Shown here piece after piece: positions 9,723 to 14,839 of a stretch of DNA of 14,839 bases (its first letter is position 1; each line of letters starts with the position of its first letter). The stretch is taken from contig JAUCNG010032230.1 in the NCBI GenBank assembly GCA_032353305.1, positions 1-14,839 of the forward strand, given 5' to 3'. Origin of the DNA: Cephalothrix spiralis. Lineage: Eukaryota; Nemertea; Palaeonemertea; Archinemertea; Cephalotrichidae. The position numbers and the translations under genes were made by a program. The notes below the pieces were generated by a model. The model saw only the letters and a program-made list of their open reading frames with translations, did not search any database and was not told the DNA's origin.

Positions 9723-10526
9723 AAAAAGTTAAAAGCACGGGCGACTTTTAATATCCTGTTGGAATACTAAAACCAGTCGTTGCAATAACTCTTTTTATGG
9801 CACTAAAACGTATGAAGTTAATGCTAAGTATTGCATGAAAAAAGTATCAACAGTTTCACATCACTGTGAAACTGTTAAAAAAAATTCTCCATAAAATCCA
9901 TATTGCTACACAACACACAATAAGATCTAAAAAACATGTAGGGCTAAAATTTGATAAAGATAAAAAGATGACGATTGTCAAATTTGTAGCCAAAAACTCT
10001 TCTAATACGTCATAGACTGCTATAAGAACGTGTGACAATCAACAACAGCAATGGAATGGGTAAAATTAGCAGGGAAAACAATTAAGGAAGAAACTAAGGA
10101 GCCGCCCTAAAACCTTTAAGGCTGGAGACCCTGTGGAACCCGCCCAGGTTATCATTTTCACATCACTCGGAAAAAGTATAGATGATGTCAATATTATTAT
10201 AAAAGAAGCTACCTGAATGAGGGCATCTTATTTCTACGGAAGCTCGTGAAGGAGAGATCACGCTTTATGGGTGTTATGGCGGGGGTTACGGGCAGTTCCC
10301 CGGACCCAGTGACGCTACTCCTGGAATAATAATTAAACAACACATGCAATCCACAAGACCCAAAAATGTGGACTTATCCGTAGACGGGTGATAAAAAATA
10401 ACAAATTAGAGCACACAATTGATACCACAGGTAAGAAGAAATAAACACGAATTGATTCGAAGTCAAGATTTTAGTGAGAGAAAAATTTCAAAAAAAAATC
10501 TTATTTTTTTAGAAAATTTATCATAT
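9723..10526. other. Intronic stretch with a GC-richer block
   Basis: No exon is supported. About 10100-10330 is distinctly richer in GC than its neighbours (for example gcgggggttacgggcagttc at about 10278) and is probably a remnant of a mobile element. It has no identifiable family or long open frame. Confidence 0.4.
9849..9876. repeat. 12-bp perfect hairpin with 4-nt loop
   Basis: aacagtttcaca and tgtgaaactgtt flank the loop tcac. It is not followed by a T-run of note and lies inside the large intron. It may be a relic of an inverted repeat. Confidence 0.9.
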
Positions 10527-11005
10527 GGACATTATCCAAAATTCATTTATTTTTTGTACCTAGACTCTAGTTGTTAAAAAGCTTATTTTGGAGGTGAACA
10601 TGGGAATTATTTGATGCAATTTTTACGAAACTGTAACTAGACAGGTTTATGCAACAAATGCCACCAAGTTGATATAACATATGGTAACGGATAGAATAAC
10701 CAGATTGCAAATTTTCAACCTTGGTTTACAAATGAGGCAATTTTCATACTTGGTTATGCTGGGTTATGAGGCTATTAAACTATCATTTGTCCACATGGAA
10801 CCATTATTTGACTATAGTAACCAACAGAAAATCTTGAAATTTTTATTATCCAAAAACTGAACGATTTATTTTTATTTTAGACAATTTTTAAAGGGGGAAT
10901 TACGGATTAGCTGCAAAAATTTCCAATCGACTTAACTTGCGAGTTAAGCACGTTTTAAAATTTGAAACGTTTGAAAATGAGGTTTCACAATTTTGGATAA
11001 TGCCC
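10527..11005. repeat. Possible foldback element, 17-bp terminal inverted repeats
   Basis: ggacattatccaaaatt (10527-10543) pairs with aattttggataatgccc (10989-11005) with one mismatch. Nothing else in the two halves pairs extensively, apart from a local hairpin CTTAACT-tgcg-AGTTAAG (10931-10948). It could be an old non-autonomous transposon or a chance pairing. Confidence 0.45.
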
Positions 11006-11047
11006 ATTTTACAAGTCGTCGGCTATTATATCTTCCTATCTGTAATG

Positions 11048-11087
11048 GATTTCCTATGTAGATAGGCAGATTTCCTATGTAGATAGG
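11048..11087. repeat. Tandem duplication of a 19-bp near-palindromic motif
   Basis: gatttcctatgtagatagg occurs exactly at 11048-11066 and 11069-11087. A related cctatctg lies just before at about 11035. The inner cctatgtagatagg is nearly self-complementary. Confidence 0.9.
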
Positions 11088-11731
11088 ACAAAATAATACT
11101 CAGTTGACGATGCATCGAAATGCTTTTATTAAGATGAGTATTGATTACGTGATTATATTTGAAGTCTTTTACTTTTAAGATGGTCAAAAATATATGAATT
11201 CCAGCCTTTGTAGCTCTCCAAGTATTGACACTTTAATAACTGATAAGACAGCTTAGGTAACATCGAATTTGCGTAAAAAAACTCCATAATCATATATTCT
11301 ATAATTACATAAATCAAATGTTACCAATAGAAATGAAACCAGTTAGATAACGTCATAATACGACTCGATTGAGCTCCCTTGTTTTTGACGTATTTGCATC
11401 AAATATTTTTTTAATGGGAAGGCGGAGACCATGTTTTATCTAGTCTAGTTTGTTTTTTTAAATTTTGATGATCAAACTTTTCAAAAATGTAGGACATGCT
11501 AAATCCAGCCAAATACAGATTAAAATATATAATTTAACTATTTTCTAATTCCTACTCCCTAATAAAGTATGTAAAATATGGCAGCTAATAGAAACAAATC
11601 TAAATTTCTGATGAATTTAGGTCATTTCTCCTGTGCTTCCATAAAAGTGTTCACCATCGCAAGATTCAGCAAGGAAGGTTCAAACTTGTCATAAAGCATA
11701 AAAAAGACTGTTTACGACATACAAAATAGCG

Positions 11732-11781
11732 AGCGCCGTAGTAAGGCGCGAGATTTTGCATTTTGAGCGCCAAAATAAGGC
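11732..11781. repeat. Repeated AGCGCC-N4-TAAGGC motif
   Basis: agcgccgtagtaaggc (11732-11747) recurs as agcgccaaaataaggc (11766-11781), 34 bp downstream. The first copy also forms a GCGCC/GGCGC hairpin (11733-11749). It is a GC-rich, CpG-bearing patch in AT-rich intron. Confidence 0.65.
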
Positions 11782-12242
11782 AGAAAATGTTTTTTGACCA
11801 ACTTTGAAAAATATAGGACATAACAACAAGACGAAAAGAGTTATCTAGCTGACTTCCATTTATTGGGATACACTGTATATGTTATTTTTACTTCAAGCAG
11901 TAAAATATTGATTATTTGGAAATTCAAGGAAATATTAGACTTCGAATCAAAGCTTGGTTTATTTTTCTGACCTTTTGTTTAAAGGAGAATTTCAAGTCAG
12001 TATTTTTGTTAGAAGTTTTAGTAGAAAAATTAGGACGTCGCCATACAAACTTCAGCATACCCAATTTTAGTTAAGGGTTTGCCATAACAAAAATACGTAT
12101 GATTTAACATACCAACAAGACTTAGACCCAGATGGCTATCTTTTTTCAGTGTAACCCCTTAATCTTGAAAGTCTATAAGAAAACGATATGTATCAGTATT
12201 CTGGTAGGCCATCCTGGGTCACAAAACAACATGCAATTTGTC

Positions 12243-12304
12243 AAAATATTCTAAATTTATCTAATAATTACTTAAACAAAATATTCTAAAATTTATCTAA
12301 TAAT
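12243..12304. repeat. Direct duplication of a 26-27-bp AT-rich unit
   Basis: aaaatattctaaatttatct and following bases (12243-12268) is repeated at 12278-12304 with one extra A. The period is 35 bp. Confidence 0.85.
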
Positions 12305-12642
12305 GTACTTTAAAAACATAGATCTACCTACAGGGCAAAATTAGGGAAGTATACTTAATATTTTGAAATAATTACAAATGGAGGAGATTTTTAACAGAAT
12401 TCTATATTTTTATGATGTTACTTGCTTGTTATGATAAAGCAGCAATGCGTGATGATAAAAATAAGACCACCAAAAATAAAAATTAGGCACTACAGATTGT
12501 GGTATGTTTAATCATTATTTAAAGCACAATTAGGATCATTATGCTTGTGATTGCAATGCTTATTTAGTAAACTTTTATTATTTTCAAAATCAAAAAGTGG
12601 CCGTTATCTACTTAGTAGGAGAACAAAAAAATAATGACTTAC

Positions 12643-12654
12643 AAGGTTGAACTC
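12643..12654 (-). other. Candidate 12-nt in-frame microexon in the MARK/PAR-1 intron
   Basis: On the minus strand, TTCTATTTTTTGTTAG (a strong acceptor) is followed by the 12 nt GAGTTCAACCTT and then a perfect GTAAGT donor. Insertion between the two MARK exons keeps the frame and adds four residues (reading R-S-S-T-F across the junctions). A nine-nt version starting after the next AG is also possible. Known: vertebrate MARK genes use a small alternative exon in this same spacer-to-KA1 interval. Chance pairing of splice-like motifs in 8 kb of intron is quite possible, and no conservation can be checked here. Confidence 0.22.
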
Positions 12655-13876
12655 CTAACAAAAAATAGAAAACAACATAAATTTGAGTCTATCAGTTAAA
12701 AGTTAAAAATGGGAAAATATATTAAAAAGAGAAAGAGGAAAACCAGAAATGGGATAGCATTCTAAATACTACACGCCAGATTAAAAATTAGAACCGTATT
12801 AAATGTGATTCAAACATCACTAACTTTTGAAAGAGGTTGATACTGCCTGGAGGGTTCGGATCTTGGAGGTCGTCACGCCTGAAAACACAGGGCCACACAA
12901 TATTGAGACACAACATGGGTAGTCGAGTTAGAATTTCAAACATTTATAAGTGACGAGAATAATAGACTTACCGTACGGTATCTTAAAGAGATACCCCCAA
13001 CAAATATGACAAACAGAGCAGGGTGCATAGTCATTTTTTCAACAAATTGATAACATTGAGTGTATATAATTGCAGAGCGTGGCTCGGCAATAAAAACAAA
13101 TTCGTATTTTTTTTGAGAAATCAAATTATTGTTTTTTTTAATTTACTAAACACCCTACATTGTTCTTAATGGGACACCATCCAACCCTCCTTTATCTTGA
13201 GGTTAACTTAATTTTCTTTATTTGCAATAGTTTAAACTTTAAGAGTCTAAATGTAATACATTGTAAAAGTAATAGTCAACACAAGAGTTAAATTCAAAAC
13301 GAAACTATAGTAAATGTTAGTAAGGAAAATTTTAGTTGAAGTAGTCATAATTCTAAAAAAAACAATTCTTAGGATTTAAAATGAATCAAATGGTGTAATA
13401 AATTGAAACCAAACTACATTGTATGAATAAAATGAATTACGCCACCTAATAAAGACCATTCATTTACCAACGGTATCTCCCTTTCTGTGAATTTGGAAGT
13501 TAAACCATCAAAACAAGAAGTTTAAAAAAAGCTCACTTGGGAAAACCTCATGCAAATAATACATGCGGGCCTCTATTCTAACAGTGTCAACGAGGCAAGC
13601 AAGCCTAGTTTACCAATGTTGATTTCCTAATTCCAAAACCCTTATTAATAACGGATTCCTTACACCTCATGCGAGGCATGCGTAAGTCCTTTAACCGTGT
13701 TTTCTAAAAGTTTTGTACTCGGTTATATGTGCCAATTATTGGACAAAATCCTAATAAGGGCATTGGTGTAACTTTATACTAAAGCACCCCCCTTTACTTT
13801 ACACACATTTTGAAAACACAGTTAACAAGACGCCCAGATTCAAACATTTAGATAACCAAATGTATTATCATATGAA
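12655..13876. other. Intronic sequence next to the spacer-exon donor
   Basis: No conserved exon is visible. One strong donor-like site (TACG|GTAAGT on the minus strand, 12970-12965) has no acceptor giving a frame-compatible exon. A GC-richer spot lies at about 12843-12895. Confidence 0.4.
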
Positions 13877-13882
13877 ACCTAC

Positions 13883-14104
13883 CGTCTTCCGGTTAGCCTC
13901 GATGTGAGTTTGTCAAATATACTACTTCTTTCATATCTAGGCCGCATTGAATCATCACCCGATATTTTACTCGGACCATTCCTTGAAGCACCTGATGTAC
14001 GTGTTGGTCCGTATCCGTGGACTGTTATCCTTTCTTTTGTATTTCTCTCAAAGGGTGCGGGCGGTATTCGACTTCCTGGCGTATAGGGCTTAGCAGGAGC
14101 AGTA
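13883..14104 (-). CDS. MARK (par-1): Internal exon of the MARK/PAR-1 gene: spacer region before KA1
   Basis: This 222-nt exon encodes about 73 complete residues of the Ser/Arg/Pro-rich linker between UBA and KA1 domains of a MARK/PAR-1 kinase. Seen: it begins TAPAKPYTPGSR, is rich in Ser, Arg, Pro and Gly, and ends RSSIFDKLTSRLTGR. The end resembles the SIFSKFTSKF segment that lies a little before KA1 in animal MARKs. The acceptor is CAG (14107-14105) after a long pyrimidine tract, and the donor is ACG|GTAGGT (13882-13877). The exon starts on the third base of a codon and ends on CG. Joining to the C at 5626 gives CGC (Arg), so the frame continues into the KA1 exon. Its length is a multiple of three and both junctions are phase 2, so skipping it would keep the frame. 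The linker evolves fast, so this rests on the terminal motif, the splice sites and phase agreement. Confidence 0.87.
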
Positions 14105-14462
14105 CTGAAATAGAAATAGGAAATCAAGGCTGCGAAATAAGCATAGTATCGGGCAAAATTAAATCCATAATTTTATGAACAGCCAGTTTTAAAGCACCCT
14201 CATTTTGTCTTACTCCATTAGGCTTTAGTTATAGAGCCTAGACCTTTCGGCTGAGGCCGTTTGGTTCTCGTTCATGTTTAAAAAAATTAAACGATGGCAG
14301 TTTGATTTGGGTTGAAAAATATGTAAAATACTAATAACATTTATTAAATTTATTTTTGTCTTGACTAATCTTAGAATTGAGAACTTCAACTAGAGGATCT
14401 CCAGTTTTCTGCCCTGTTTTCAAAAATATAATCTATCATGGGCCCTCGCTGTTCAGTTTCAC

Positions 14463-14712
14463 TCTGCGCATGCATGAATCTGAAAACAACGGCGGTTTCT
14501 TGTAAATTAGGGTCATATTTATTTCTCGGCAAGCACTTGTTTTAGGCATGTAAATGTATTACCAACCGATAGAAATATGACCCTAACCTACTAGTATCGG
14601 CTGATTTTCTCTCACGAGACTATTGTCTGTTTCACCGTTAGAAGAAACCAAAATTAGTATAGTATAGCATTTTGGTTTCTTCTAACGGTGAAACAGACAA
14701 TAGCATGCGCAG
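14463..14712. repeat. Foldback element bounded by CTGCGCATGC/GCATGCGCAG
   Basis: The left end ctgcgcatgc (14463-14472) and right end gcatgcgcag (14703-14712) are complementary. Inside are two further inverted pairs. ttagggtcatattt and following bases (14507-14529) pair with ccgatagaaatatgaccctaa (14566-14586). A perfect hairpin occupies 14621-14702. The same GCGCATGCGC core occurs inside the 9256-9722 element, which suggests related families. There is no coding sequence. Confidence 0.72.
14621..14702. repeat. Perfect 34-bp stem hairpin with 14-nt loop
   Basis: The left arm, 14621-14654 (starting tattgtctgtttcaccg), is the exact reverse complement of the right arm, 14669-14702. The loop is tagtatagtatagc. 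There is no mismatch in the stem. At 82 nt it has the size of a microRNA precursor, but perfect pairing and its setting inside a larger foldback favour a transposon-derived hairpin. Confidence 0.95.
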
Positions 14713-14839
14713 AAATAAAATTGGAACAAAAAAGGAAAATTGACATTTCTCTCTTTCAAAATAGTTCTAAACTAGAGATCCCCTATTTTTCAGAAATACT
14801 GGTCTCACACGGTATTATTTTGAGGGTATAAAGTTTTTC

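Larger units (their letters stand above)
11088..12642. other. Intronic AT-rich sequence
   Basis: Nothing coding is visible. A phrase like aaaaatataggacata recurs diverged at about 11482-11500 and 11806-11823, which may point to an old dispersed repeat. Short duplications are listed separately. Confidence 0.4.
5627..13882 (-). other. 8,256-bp phase-2 intron of the MARK/PAR-1 gene
   Basis: This intron lies between the spacer exon and the KA1 exon. The donor reads GTAGGT at 13882-13877. The acceptor reads TTTTTAATTTTCAG ending at 5627. No conserved protein-coding exon is visible inside it; open frames in it are short and of biased composition. It carries two long foldback elements (8469-8919 and 9256-9722), a minisatellite (6155-6402), several short hairpins and a candidate 12-nt microexon (12643-12654). 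The boundaries are supported because the codon phases of both flanking exons agree. Confidence 0.88.
14105..14839 (-). other. 3' part of the upstream MARK/PAR-1 intron (cut by the window)
   Basis: This sequence precedes the acceptor TTTCCTATTTCTATTTCAG of the spacer exon on the minus strand. No further exon is recognisable before the window ends. It contains a foldback element at 14463-14712. The upstream exons (kinase and UBA domains) must lie beyond 14839. Confidence 0.75.

Noticed and set aside
9856-10038. 60-codon hydrophobic minus-strand frame
   Set aside because: The hydrophobicity follows from T-rich sequence. It overlaps the 9849-9876 hairpin and shows no homology I recognise.
12936-13124. 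Minus-strand frame containing ISLRYRT before a strong GTAAGT donor, reminiscent of the small alternative MARK exon
   Set aside because: No AG acceptor lies at a useful distance. The only close one (TTTAAG) would give a 10-nt exon that shifts the frame, and the donor is in phase 0 for this reading while the flanking exons are phase 2.
13904-14086. 60-codon plus-strand frame
   Set aside because: It is the antisense shadow of the MARK spacer exon.

Overview
The window is AT-rich metazoan nuclear DNA, almost entirely non-coding. Two exons on the minus strand identify it as the 3' end of a MARK/PAR-1 family (microtubule affinity-regulating kinase) gene. The rest is a very large intron, part of a second intron, the 3' untranslated region and flanking repeat-laden sequence. 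Spliceosomal introns, a near-invariant KA1 domain, a degenerate tRNA-derived sequence and many non-coding foldback repeats indicate an animal, probably an invertebrate. I cannot name the taxon from sequence alone.

Layout, read along the gene (right to left). 14839-14105 is the end of an upstream intron. It holds a roughly 250-bp GCGCATGC-bounded foldback element whose tip is a perfect 34-bp stem hairpin. 14104-13883 is an internal coding exon of 222 nt, phase 2 at both ends, encoding part of the low-complexity spacer before KA1 and ending in a MARK-like SIFDKLTSRL motif. 13882-5627 is one intron of 8,256 bp with a GTAGGT donor and a pyrimidine-rich CAG acceptor. It contains two long foldback (MITE-like) elements of about 451 and 467 bp, other inverted and tandem repeats, a five-unit minisatellite, and one candidate 12-nt in-frame microexon. 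5626-5287 is the last coding exon, with the whole KA1 domain and the stop codon. Below it lies the 3' UTR, with a candidate poly(A) signal near 4757-4752. A perfect palindromic RFX-type X-box sits at 4900-4913.

The left 4.7 kb contains no gene I can support. It holds a 125-bp foldback repeat, a G/C-run element with nested inverted repeats, C-rich 'cacccaccc' patches, a degenerate tRNA-derived (SINE-like) head and various short repeats.

The two exons fit together. Both junctions are phase 2, and the split codon CG|C restores arginine, so the spacer reads directly into KA1. The most distinctive signals beyond the gene are the density of long, well-paired foldbacks inside the transcribed introns and the possible microexon between the spacer and KA1. 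I found no previously undescribed multi-gene system here.
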